A DNA stretch of 64,000 nucleotides from assembly GCF_022698145.1 (NCBI RefSeq), contig NZ_JALDAX010000009.1, positions 306,716-370,715 of the forward strand. The letters run 5' to 3'. The notes below the pieces were generated by a model that worked only from the letters and a program-made list of their open reading frames with translations, was not told the origin of the DNA and made no database searches. This stretch comes from Streptomyces spinosisporus. GTDB lineage: Bacteria; Actinomycetota; Actinomycetes; Streptomycetales; Streptomycetaceae. The position numbers and the translations under genes were made by a program. Shown here one piece after another: positions 7,564 to 17,624 of this stretch; the stretch's first letter is position 1, and every line of letters begins with the position of its first letter.

Positions 7564-8312
7564 GCGAACCCGAGCTGCCCCACCCGCTGCCCGGCGCGGT
7601 CGGCCTGTCCCACCTCAGCGCCTACGACTGGGAGGCCGCCGACGGCGTGTGCGGCGGCAGCCCGCATCTGCACCTGGTGTGCACGGAGGCGTACGTCGTC
7701 ACCGGCGGCCGCGGGGCGGTGCAGACCCTCAGCCCCGACGGCTACCGCGACATCCCGCTGCAGCCCGGCTCGGTCGCCTGGTTCACCCCGGGCACCGTGC
7801 ACCGCATGGTGCAGGGCGGCGAACTGCGCATCACCGTGCTGATGCAGAACAGCGGACTGCCCGAGGCCGGGGACGCCGTCTTCACCTTCCCGCCCGACGT
7901 GCTCGCCGACCCGGAGAGGTACGCGGCCGCCGCAACGCTCCCGCCCGGTACGGGAGTCGAGACGGAGACGGCCGCGCGCCGCCGCCGGGATCTCGCCGTC
8001 GAGGGCTATCTCGTCCTGCGCGAGGCCCTCGTCGCCGGGGACAACGGGCCCTATCTGGAGTTCCAGCGGGCGGCCGCCCGGCTGGTGCGCGACAAGGTGC
8101 CGCACTGGCGGGAGTTGTGGCGGGCCGGCGCGCTGGCCACCGCCGAACGCACGGGCGCGCAGCTCGACGCACTGGAGGCGGGCGAACCGGCCTATCTCAC
8201 CGCGTCGACCGCACACGAGAGCGCCCCCACCCGGCTCGGCGGCTACGGCATGTGCGGCCGCCGCGACGAGTACGCGCTGCCCGGCACGACACTGCCGTAC
8301 GAAGTCAAATAG
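7560..8312 (+). CDS. cupin domain protein
   Basis: About 250 residues. The N-terminal half (about 20-110) is a single cupin barrel: GGSPHLHLVCTEAYVVTGGRGAV matches motif 1 with its His and Glu ligands, and PGSVAWFTPGTVHRMVQGGELRITVLM matches motif 2 with its His. The C-terminal half is alpha-helical (RRRRDLAVEGYLVLREALV) and of unknown role. Start GTG 7560 gives a four-base GTGA overlap and sits 9 bases after GGAGGG; GTG 7557 is equally possible. In this operon it may be a sugar isomerase or sugar-sensing protein. Confidence 0.8.
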   Translation: MSEPELPHPLPGAVGLSHLSAYDWEAADGVCGGSPHLHLVCTEAYVVTGGRGAVQTLSPDGYRDIPLQPGSVAWFTPGTVHRMVQGGELRITVLMQNSGLPEAGDAVFTFPPDVLADPERYAAAATLPPGTGVETETAARRRRDLAVEGYLVLREALVAGDNGPYLEFQRAAARLVRDKVPHWRELWRAGALATAERTGAQLDALEAGEPAYLTASTAHESAPTRLGGYGMCGRRDEYALPGTTLPYEVK

Positions 8313-8388
8313 CGCCACACACAAGTCAGTTGAGGGGGCGTCAGGGAGCTCCGACCGAAGACCGAGGAGAGGAAGAGGTGACCTCGGC

Positions 8389-9672
8389 ATGCCCGGACAC
8401 AGGACAAAGGGGTTCTGCGCTTCGGCCGCAGCACTGGCGCTCTGCGCGGTGCTGGCCGGGTGCGGGGGATCCGGGGACACGGCCGCCGGCGGCAAGGTCG
8501 TGCTGCGCTACACATGGTGGGGCAACCCCGACCGCGCGGCACGCACCGAGCAGGCCGTCGCCCTGTTCGAGAAACAGCACCCCGGGGTGCGGGTGCAGAC
8601 GTCGTTCTCCGGATACGACGCCTACAAGCAGAAACTCGCCATCCAGGCCACCGGCGGCGACGCACCCGATGTGATGCAGCTCGACTACCGCCAGATCGAC
8701 CAGTACGCCTCCGGAGACGTGCTGCTCGATCTCGGCAAGGTCAAGAGCGCCCTGCGCACGAGCGAGATCGACGCGGGCCTCCTCGCCACGGGCCGCGTGG
8801 ACGGCACCCTGTACGCCGTCCCCCAGGGCCGTGGCACCGAGACCCTCGTCTACGACGTCGCGACGTGGAAGGCGTCCGGGGTGCCCCTGCCGAAACAGGG
8901 CTGGACGTGGAGCGAATGGGCGGACGCCATGCGCGCCCTGGCGAAGAAGACCGGCAAACCCGGAGCCACCGACCCCGGCCAGAGCGAGGACGCCTTCGAG
9001 GTGTGGCTGCGCGGCCAGGGCAAGTCGCTCTACACCAAGGACGGTTCGCTCGGCTTCACCGCCTCGGACCTCACCCGCTGGTGGACCTTCGCGGACCGGC
9101 TGCGCCGGGAGGGCACGGTCTCCAGGGCCGAGCAGACCACCCAGCTCGACGGCACCGTCGAGAACACCCCGCTCGGCCGCGGCACGGCCTCCTCCGACTT
9201 CAACTGGGACGCCCCGGCCAGCGGTTACCTCGCCATCGTCAAGGGCGGGGTCGCGCTGGCACCGATGCCGTCGGGCACGGACGGCACGCCCGGTCAGTAC
9301 TACAAGCCGTCGATGTTCCTCGGCGTGGCCGCCGACACCTCCCACCCGAAGGAGTCCGCCGAACTCGTCGACTTCCTCCTCAACGACCACCGGGCGGCGA
9401 AGATCCTCGGCGCGACCCGCGGCATCCCCGTCAACGAGACCATCCGCGAGCAGACCGCCTCGCAGCTCAAGGACTTCGACAAGACCGTCGCCGACTACCA
9501 GGCGTCGCTGGAAGGCACCCTCAAGGACCCGCCGCAGGCCCCGCCCTCCGGCGACAACGCCCTGCAGACCACCTTCGCACGCGACTACGACCAGGTGTCG
9601 TACGAGCGCATGTCGCCGCGCGAGGCGGCCGAGAACTACATCACCGAGGCCAAGGCGGAGCTGAGGTCATGA
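8389..9672 (+). CDS. extracellular solute-binding lipoprotein, sugar ABC transporter (family 1)
   Basis: 427 residues. An N-terminal lipoprotein signal with lipobox LAGC (Cys at about residue 25) follows a hydrophobic stretch ASAAALALCAVL, so the mature protein should be lipid-anchored on the outer face of the membrane. The family 1 binding-protein pattern is clear: LRYTWWGNPDRAARTEQAVALFEKQHPGVRV, then YKQKLAIQATGGDAPDVMQLD. It captures a sugar for the two permeases that follow. Its stop overlaps the first permease start by four bases. Confidence 0.93.
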   Translation: MPGHRTKGFCASAAALALCAVLAGCGGSGDTAAGGKVVLRYTWWGNPDRAARTEQAVALFEKQHPGVRVQTSFSGYDAYKQKLAIQATGGDAPDVMQLDYRQIDQYASGDVLLDLGKVKSALRTSEIDAGLLATGRVDGTLYAVPQGRGTETLVYDVATWKASGVPLPKQGWTWSEWADAMRALAKKTGKPGATDPGQSEDAFEVWLRGQGKSLYTKDGSLGFTASDLTRWWTFADRLRREGTVSRAEQTTQLDGTVENTPLGRGTASSDFNWDAPASGYLAIVKGGVALAPMPSGTDGTPGQYYKPSMFLGVAADTSHPKESAELVDFLLNDHRAAKILGATRGIPVNETIREQTASQLKDFDKTVADYQASLEGTLKDPPQAPPSGDNALQTTFARDYDQVSYERMSPREAAENYITEAKAELRS

Positions 9673-10613
9673 CCACCACCGACATCCCCGCTTCCACCGC
9701 ACGCCCGCCCCGCTCCACGTCCGCCCCCGCACGCCGCCCCAAACGCGAACGCGAGGGCGCCGCCTGGGTGTTCCTCTCGCCCTGGGTGCTCGGCGCGATC
9801 GTCCTGACGCTGCTGCCGATGGCCGTCTCGCTGTATCTGTCCTTCACCGACTACGACTTGTTCAACGCGCCGCACTGGGTGGGTCTGCGCAACTACACGC
9901 AGATGTTCACCGAGGACCCGCGCTACTGGCGTTCGGTCACCACGACCCTGACGTACGTCGTCATCGCCGTGCCCCTGCAACTCGCCCTCGCCCTCGGCGT
10001 CGCGCTCGCCCTGAAGAACATGAGGCGCGGCAAGGGCTTCTACCGCTCCGCCTTCTACGCGCCCTCACTGCTCGGCGCGTCCATGTCCGTCGCCCTGGTG
10101 TGGCGTGCCGTGTTCAACGACGGCGGCACGGTGGACAACCTCCTCGGCTCCGGCGGCTGGATCAACAAGCCCGGCTGGTCGCTGCTGGCCGTGGCGCTGC
10201 TGACGGTCTGGCAGTTCGGCGCGCCGATGGTCATCTTCCTGGCCGGACTGCAGCAGATCCCGGCGGAGCTGTACGAGGCGGCGGCCGTGGACGGGGCAGG
10301 GAAATGGCGGCAGTTCGTGTCCGTCACCGTGCCGATGCTCTCCCCGGTGCTGTTCTTCAACCTGGTCCTGCAGACCATCCAGGCGTTCCAGGTGTTCACG
10401 CCCGCCTTCGCGGTCAGCGGCGGCAAGGGCGGTCCCGCCGACTCGACCCTCGTCTACACCCTCTACCTCTACGACCGCGGCTTCGTCGCCTCCCACATGG
10501 GCTACGCCTCCGCCATGGCCTGGGTGCTGCTGATCATTATCGGCGTCGTCACCGCGGTGCTGTTCCGCACCTCGCGCACCTGGGTCTTCTACGCCTCCGA
10601 GGGGGAGCGATGA
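9669..10613 (+). CDS. sugar ABC transporter permease (MalF type)
   Basis: 314-residue inner-membrane protein with six predicted membrane helices; the first is VFLSPWVLGAIVLTLLPMAV after a basic cytoplasmic N-terminus. The EAA loop that contacts the ATPase reads YEAAAVDGAGKWRQFVSVTVPML at about residues 200-222. It starts at ATG 9669 within the preceding stop and overlaps the next permease by four bases. Like many Streptomyces sugar importers, this operon has no ATPase gene; a shared MsiK-type ATPase encoded elsewhere is the likely partner. Confidence 0.93.
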   Translation: MTTTDIPASTARPPRSTSAPARRPKREREGAAWVFLSPWVLGAIVLTLLPMAVSLYLSFTDYDLFNAPHWVGLRNYTQMFTEDPRYWRSVTTTLTYVVIAVPLQLALALGVALALKNMRRGKGFYRSAFYAPSLLGASMSVALVWRAVFNDGGTVDNLLGSGGWINKPGWSLLAVALLTVWQFGAPMVIFLAGLQQIPAELYEAAAVDGAGKWRQFVSVTVPMLSPVLFFNLVLQTIQAFQVFTPAFAVSGGKGGPADSTLVYTLYLYDRGFVASHMGYASAMAWVLLIIIGVVTAVLFRTSRTWVFYASEGER

Positions 10614-11479
10614 CAGCAACAGCCCCAACCGCCGTTCCCCGCAAGCCTGTTGGCCGAGGACGCGTCGCCGTCCACATCGGGTGCCTGGTCGCGCTGCTGG
10701 TGATGCTCTATCCGCTGGCATGGCTGCTCGCCACCTCGCTCAAGCCGGCCGACGAGGTCATCGCCAGCCTCGACCTGCTGCCCGGCCACCTTGAGTGGTC
10801 GAACTACAAGACCGCGCTGGACGGCGTGAACGACGTGTCGATCTGGCGGCTGCTCGGCAACTCGCTGCTGATCGCGGGTGGTGCGGTCGTCGGCAACGTC
10901 GTCAGCTGCTCGCTCGCCGCCTACGCCTTCGCCCGGCTCCGGTTCCGGCTGCGCGGGCCGCTGTTCGCGTTCATGATCGCCACGATCATGCTGCCGCACC
11001 ACGCGGTGCTGATCCCGCAGTACATCATCTTCAACAAGCTCGGCCTGGTGAACACGTACTGGCCGCTGATCCTGCCCAAGTTCCTCGCCACGGAGGCGTT
11101 CTTCGTGTTCCTCATCGTGCAGTTCATGCGGGGGCTGCCGAGGGAGCTGGAGGAGGCGGCGCGGATCGACGGGTGCGGGCCGTTCCGGAGCTTCTTCCAG
11201 GTGATCCTGCCGCTGACGCGTCCCGCGCTGATCACCACGGCGATCTTCACCTTCATCTGGACCTGGAACGACTTCTTCACCCAGCTGATCTATCTCTTCG
11301 ACCCGGACAAGTTCACGCTGACGCTCGCCCTTCGGTCGTTCGTGGACGCCTCCAGCCAGTCGGCGTTCGGCCCGATGTTCGCGATGTCGGTGATCGCGCT
11401 GCTGCCGATCGTGCTGTTCTTCCTCGCCTTCCAGCGGTTCCTGGTGGAGGGCATGGCCAGCTCAGGACTGAAGGGGTGA
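10610..11479 (+). CDS. sugar ABC transporter permease (MalG type)
   Basis: 289 residues, six predicted membrane helices, beginning with VAVHIGCLVALLVMLYPLAWLL. The EAA loop reads EEAARIDGCGPFRSFFQVILPL at about residues 180-201. WLLATSLKPADEV near the N-terminus and the TWNDFFTQLI segment are typical of the carbohydrate MalG family. It should form a heterodimer with the permease just upstream, with which it overlaps by four bases. Confidence 0.93.
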   Translation: MTATAPTAVPRKPVGRGRVAVHIGCLVALLVMLYPLAWLLATSLKPADEVIASLDLLPGHLEWSNYKTALDGVNDVSIWRLLGNSLLIAGGAVVGNVVSCSLAAYAFARLRFRLRGPLFAFMIATIMLPHHAVLIPQYIIFNKLGLVNTYWPLILPKFLATEAFFVFLIVQFMRGLPRELEEAARIDGCGPFRSFFQVILPLTRPALITTAIFTFIWTWNDFFTQLIYLFDPDKFTLTLALRSFVDASSQSAFGPMFAMSVIALLPIVLFFLAFQRFLVEGMASSGLKG

Positions 11480-11484
11480 GCACG

Positions 11485-12114
11485 ATGAGCCGAGCACGGA
11501 CACGGGAGCCCGGTGAGGTCTTCGGCCCCCGTATGACCCTGTTCGCCGACATGCTCAGCGTCGGCCTCGCCACCGCCGCCGTGTGCCTGCCCCTGCTGAC
11601 CGCGCCGGCCGCGCTGTCGACGGCCTGCGCGGTGCTGCGTGGCGCCCGGGAGGACCAACCCGCCACCGCGGGGCGCTACTTCGCCCTGCTGCGACGGCGG
11701 CTGTGGGCGGGCGACCTGGTGGCGGGACTCGTCGCCCTGACGGGCGCGCTGCTGCTCGCCGCCGACCTGGCCCTGGCGGGTGCCGGGCTGCCGGGAGCAC
11801 CTCTCTTCGCCGCCGTGGCCGCCGCGATCGGCGCCTGCGCCACGGTGGTCGCCCTGCGGGCGTGCGCCCGCCCCGAGTCCCTCACTGACTGGCCGGCGGC
11901 CGTCCGCGGGGCCGCCCGGGCGGCCTCACGGGACGTGGGCGGCAGCGCCCTGGTACTCCTCGCGGTCGCGACGGCCGCCGTGTGTGCCTGGATGCTCGTA
12001 CCGCTCGCGTTTTTGGCACCCGGCCCGCTGGCACTGGCGCTCACGGCGATCGACGTACGGTCCGCCCTGCCCGACGGGGCCGTCGGCGAGCCTCAGCGCG
12101 GCTCTCCTGCGTAG
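11485..12114 (+). CDS. YesL/DUF624-like small membrane protein
   Basis: 209-residue membrane protein with about five hydrophobic segments (MLSVGLATAAVCLPLLTAP, LVAGLVALTGALLLAADLAL, LFAAVAAAIGACATVVAL, ALVLLAVATAAVCAWMLVPL, and FLAPGPLALALTAI). The opening GPRMTLFADMLSVGL followed by ARYFALLRRRLWAGD is the pattern of YesL/DUF624 proteins, which often close sugar ABC operons in Gram-positives and have no firm function. ATG 11485 is preferred because AAGGGG lies 8 bases upstream; GTG 11476 is possible. Its last 22 bases overlap the convergent VOC gene. Confidence 0.7.
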   Translation: MSRARTREPGEVFGPRMTLFADMLSVGLATAAVCLPLLTAPAALSTACAVLRGAREDQPATAGRYFALLRRRLWAGDLVAGLVALTGALLLAADLALAGAGLPGAPLFAAVAAAIGACATVVALRACARPESLTDWPAAVRGAARAASRDVGGSALVLLAVATAAVCAWMLVPLAFLAPGPLALALTAIDVRSALPDGAVGEPQRGSPA

Positions 12115-12518
12115 GTGCCGAAGTACCACCGGTTCCCCTCCGGGTCACGGGCGGCGAAGTCCCGGGAGCCGTAGTCGGTGACATGCAGATCCATGACGAT
12201 CTCCGCGCCCGCCTCCTTGGCCCGGGCGTGCACCCCGTCCGGGTCTGCAGTGACGACGTACGCGCTGAAGGAACCGGGCGGCGTCGGCCCGTCGGCCACC
12301 TCCGCCCCCTCACGCACGGAACCCAGCATGACGCCACCCCCCTCGGGCCAACTGAGCTGAGCATGATCGACCCGGTCGCCGTCGCCATGGACCACGGTCT
12401 CCTCGAAGCCAAAGACATCGACAAGAAAACGGATGAGCGCACGGGCATCCCGCGCCCGGAACGTGGGCCACACCTGCGGGGCGGGCGGCTGCTTGGTGCT
12501 GCGGGTTGTCTCAGCCAT
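12093..12518 (-). CDS. VOC family protein (glyoxalase/bleomycin resistance-like)
   Basis: 141-residue vicinal-oxygen-chelate protein. The first beta-alpha-beta unit is VWPTFRARDARALIRFLVDVFGFEE, followed by the strand VDHAQLSWPEGGGVMLGS. The second unit is SAYVVTADPDGVHARAKEAGAEIVMDLHVTDYGSRDFAARDPEGNRW, with the usual GSRDFxxRDPEGNRW ending. ATG 12518 is chosen for the GGAGG 6 bases upstream. Its 3' end overlaps the convergent membrane-protein gene by 22 bases, so there is no room for a terminator between them. Substrate or ligand unknown. Confidence 0.85.
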   Translation of the reverse strand: MAETTRSTKQPPAPQVWPTFRARDARALIRFLVDVFGFEETVVHGDGDRVDHAQLSWPEGGGVMLGSVREGAEVADGPTPPGSFSAYVVTADPDGVHARAKEAGAEIVMDLHVTDYGSRDFAARDPEGNRWYFGTYAGEPR

Positions 12519-12614
12519 GGCGTACCTCCATCTCACGGGCATGCGCCCGTCTCGTCGGGTTGACCTGACCAGCTTCGCTCGGGCGGGCGGTGCGTGGATT
12601 GGACGTTTCGGAAC

Positions 12615-13140
12615 TCTTGCGGGGTGTGCCTTGCAGGCGGCTGGGGGAGAAGGGGCGGTCGGGGTGGGGCTGGTCTGTGTAGGGGGCTGTCGGTGGTGGG
12701 GTGCGCGGGGGGTTGATGGCGCCGGGGTGGGCTGTCAGGTGCCTCGGATGGGGTCGAAGGGCGGGGGCATGGGTGCGGAGGGTTGGCCGGGTGTGTGGGG
12801 TGGGCGGTGATTGGTTGGCGGGGGTGTGCCTTGCAGGCAGCTAGGGGCGAGAAGCCGCGGTCGGGATGGGGCCGGTCTGCGTGGCCGCTATTGGTGGTGA
12901 GGTGTGCGGGGTCGATGGCGCCGGGGTGGGCTGCCGGGTAGTGGCGCGTGAGTCGCGGCCCGGGGCGTGGATGTGGAGGGCGGGTCGGATGTGTGGGGTG
13001 TTGGCGGGGTGGGGTCGGTTGTGTAGGGGCAGTCGGTGGTACGGCGCGCGAGGTTGATTGCGTTGGGGTGGGCTGCCCGGCGGGTGCGGGTGCGGGTGCG
13101 GGTGCGGTCGCGGCGTCGGGTCATGACCGGGAAGGGGCGG
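12615..13140 (-). pseudogene. decayed tandem copies of the AraC-regulator 3' end
   Basis: There is no intact gene in the 774 bases from 12519 to 13292, but about three degenerate copies of the 3' part of the neighbouring AraC gene (13293-14144) can be aligned by eye. The anchor GGTCTGYGTRG appears near 12672, 12874 and, weakened to GGTTGTGTAG, 13017; in the intact gene it is at 13400. Two copies share CCTTGCAGGC at 12629 and 12829, a 200-bp period. Each continues with a GATGGCG-CGGGG-GGG segment as in the intact gene. Read on the minus strand, the 13,000 copy gives NAINLARRTTDCPYTTDPT against DAIDLAQLAADCGYADQSH in the intact helix-turn-helix. A GGGTGC hexamer is repeated about four times near 13082-13107. 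Confidence 0.65.
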
Positions 13141-13292
13141 CCGGATGCGTGGGGCGGGTGGCTTGTTGGCGGGGTCCGGCGGGGCGGTGTGTCTTCGTCG
13201 CGCGCACGCATGCCCGGATGGTGGGGTGGAGCATCTGCACCGGTCGACCGTGGTGTCCGGTCAGAGGGCGGGCGGCCCCTTGATGGTGTCGG

Positions 13293-14144
13293 TCATGCGG
13301 GTGGGTGGTGGCCGGAGCGGATGTTCTGGTGTTCCTGGGCGAGCCAGTTGGTGGGGGTGCAGGCGGCCAGGGTTGAGAACTCGCGGTCGAGGTGGGACTG
13401 GTCTGCGTAGCCGCAGTCGGCGGCGAGTTGGGCGAGGTCGATGGCGTCGGGGCGGGACGCGAGGCGGCGTCGGGTGCGGTCGAAGCGGATGACGCGGGCG
13501 GCTGCCTTGGGGGTGAGGCCGATTTCGGTGCGGAAGCGGTTGCGCAGGTGTCGCTCGCTGACGGAGGTCTCGGCGGCCAGGCTGTCGATCCGTAGCAGAC
13601 CGTGCGCCGACAGGAGGAGGTGCCAGGCGTCCGCCACCGGGGTCGCGATCGGGTGCGCGGCCTCGTGCCGGGACATGCGGCGCAGCAGCCAGTCGTCGAC
13701 GGCGGCGAAGCGGGCGGCCCAGTCGGGCGCCTCGCGCACCCGCTCGTGGACCTCGCGCACGTCCGCGCCCAGTACGTCGTCGGCGTGGACGTCGGCCGCG
13801 GCCAGTTCGCCCGCCGGCAGCCCCAGCAGGACCCGCGCGCCGAGTGGGCTGACCGCGACCTGGATCCCGGACTGCCGTCCCGGCATCTCGATCAGCGCGG
13901 GTGTGAGGTGCAGGCCGCCCAGCAGCGTGGCGTAGTCGCCGGGGGCGGCGCCCGGATCGGGATGGGCGGCGATGCTCAGCGGCTCGTCGAGGGTGATGAT
14001 CAGGGTCAGCCACGGCGACGGCAGCCCCCGGTGCCGGGCGGGCGGCATACCGCGCTGGCGGTAGCCGGTGTACCGGCCGACCAGCCCTCGCAGCGGCGGC
14101 GCGGGCGCCGCCTGCACCGCCTCGTCCACGATCTCGCCGCCCAT
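13293..14144 (-). CDS. AraC family transcriptional regulator
   Basis: 283 residues. The C-terminal third is the double helix-turn-helix domain: SLAAETSVSERHLRNRFRTEIGLTPKAAARVIRFDRTRR, then IDLAQLAADCGYADQSHLDREFSTLAACTPTNWLAQEHQ. The N-terminal two thirds form a ligand-binding part with GLVGRYTGYRQRGMPPARHRGLPSP, typical of the actinobacterial group whose effectors are unknown. ATG 14144 is used; ATG-equivalent 14177 is a longer option with no better ribosome binding site. Decayed copies of its 3' end lie directly downstream. It runs in the same direction as the methyltransferase upstream, and could regulate it or itself. Confidence 0.88.
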   Translation of the reverse strand: MGGEIVDEAVQAAPAPPLRGLVGRYTGYRQRGMPPARHRGLPSPWLTLIITLDEPLSIAAHPDPGAAPGDYATLLGGLHLTPALIEMPGRQSGIQVAVSPLGARVLLGLPAGELAAADVHADDVLGADVREVHERVREAPDWAARFAAVDDWLLRRMSRHEAAHPIATPVADAWHLLLSAHGLLRIDSLAAETSVSERHLRNRFRTEIGLTPKAAARVIRFDRTRRRLASRPDAIDLAQLAADCGYADQSHLDREFSTLAACTPTNWLAQEHQNIRSGHHPPA

Positions 14145-14182
14145 ACGGCCATTGTCCCGCGCACGGGCACACGGCACTACGG

Positions 14183-14863
14183 CTACGGATATGGATGCGG
14201 TTGAGGCGTTGGGGGACCGGCTTCCGGTGGTTCCGCCACGCCGATGTAGTGCCCCGCCACCGTCCGGATGCGGGCCGACCAGCCGCGCGCGCTCAGGTCG
14301 GCCGTGAGCGTCCGGGCGTCGTGGAACACCTTCACGATGCGGTGCCGGCTGCCGTCGTCGAGCCGCCGCACCGCCGCCGGCACCGGAGCCCCGGCGAGCA
14401 CGTCCTCGTACGCGGCACCCGCGGGACCGTCGTCGACGAAGACCGCCCTGCCGCCCGGGGCGAGCGCGTCGGCGACGAAGTCCCAGAAGGCGGGCAGCCG
14501 CCGAGGCGGGACGTGCGAGAGCCAGAAGGCGAAGAACACGGTGTCGTAGCGCCGCGGTGGCCGCCAGGCGAACAGGTCGGCCTCGACGAAGCGGACGTCC
14601 GCCCCTGTCGTACGCCTACGTGCCAGGGCCAGTGCCTCGGGTGCCGCGTCGACGGCCGTCACCGACCGCGCCCGTGCCGCGAGCAGCGGCGTCCACTGGC
14701 CCGTTCCGCAGGCCAGTTCCAGGACATCCCCGGCGACGGGGAGATCGTCGACCGCGGTCAGCAGGCGCCGGAGCTCCGGGTACTGGACGTAGGGCCGGTC
14801 GTATTCGTCCGCCCCCGCCCGGTAGTACGCCAGCTGCTCCGCCAGGAGGGTGTCGTCGTCCAT
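14183..14863 (-). CDS. class I SAM-dependent methyltransferase
   Basis: 226 residues. Motif I is VLELACGTGQWTPLLAARA at about residues 46-64, then VTAVDAAPEALALARRR, the acidic motif II region FFAFWLSHVPPRRLPAFW, and ALAPGGRAVFVDDG. Start ATG 14863 (MDDDTLLAEQLAYYRAGADEYD) matches the usual family N-terminus; an in-frame ATG at 14884 adds seven residues. The AYYRAxAxEYD opening is typical of this ubiquinone/menaquinone-methyltransferase-like group, but the substrate is unknown. Confidence 0.85.
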   Translation of the reverse strand: MDDDTLLAEQLAYYRAGADEYDRPYVQYPELRRLLTAVDDLPVAGDVLELACGTGQWTPLLAARARSVTAVDAAPEALALARRRTTGADVRFVEADLFAWRPPRRYDTVFFAFWLSHVPPRRLPAFWDFVADALAPGGRAVFVDDGPAGAAYEDVLAGAPVPAAVRRLDDGSRHRIVKVFHDARTLTADLSARGWSARIRTVAGHYIGVAEPPEAGPPTPQPHPYP

Positions 14864-14927
14864 GCGGCCACGGTCGGCCTTCACCCTGGGGCAGGGTCAA
14901 GGCCGACCGCGAGCCACGCCGTGGGGA

Positions 14928-17309
<2,382 letters not shown>

Positions 17310-17440
17310 CGTCTCTCCATCCGTCGGGCCGGGGCGGCTGCGGGGCGCCGGTCTTCGGCAGGCATCCGTACGTCGTCGTATCAGCGGTGCTCAGGACCAC
17401 TCAGCGGTCTGCGCCCACGTTATCCGCGCCCGCAGAACCG

Positions 17441-17460
17441 GCGCTTCTCGATTCCTGACC
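17441..17460 (-). repeat. 20-bp element shared with the MFS/DUF2071 junction (copy 1)
   Basis: GCGCTTCTCGATTCCTGACC here and GCGCTTCTCAATTCCTGATC at 18883-18902 match at 18 of 20 bases in the same orientation. Both lie upstream of minus-strand genes: this copy about 131 bases before the UvrA-like gene, the other at the start of the MFS gene. A shared regulator or sigma-factor site is possible; the 1.4-kb spacing also fits flanking direct repeats. Confidence 0.45.
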
Positions 17461-17564
17461 GGTCACGCCCACGGGCCCCGACTCCCACACTCGACGGGGC
17501 GCACGCCACCCCCGGCCCGCGGCGGCGGTGCTCATACCAGGCCACTGGGTCTGGCGCGCACCTT

Positions 17565-17592
17565 CGGCCCTGGGGCTTCTGGCCCAGGGCCG
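17565..17592 (-). terminator. terminator hairpin downstream of the MFS gene
   Basis: CGGCCCTGGG (17565-17574) pairs perfectly with CCCAGGGCCG (17583-17592) across an 8-base loop, 33 bases past the MFS stop on the minus strand. A second GGGCCGC/GCGGCCC hairpin overlaps it at about 17588-17603. Confidence 0.65.
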
Positions 17593-17624
17593 CTTGCGGC
17601 CCGGGCCCGGTCATCAACCCCCCC

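Larger units (their letters stand above)
17310..17624. other. 315-bp intergenic region upstream of the UvrA-like gene
   Basis: No gene seen. From the UvrA-like start (17309) to the MFS stop (17625) it contains a 20-bp element at 17441-17460, repeated near the MFS start, and the MFS terminator hairpin at 17565-17592. Between them is GC-rich sequence without a recognisable promoter. Confidence 0.55.

Noticed and set aside
12433..13492. Plus-strand open frames in the G-rich 12.5-13.5 kb stretch
   Set aside because: They are Gly/Val/Trp-rich translations of G-rich repeats with no domain; the stretch is better explained as decayed copies of the AraC 3' end on the minus strand.
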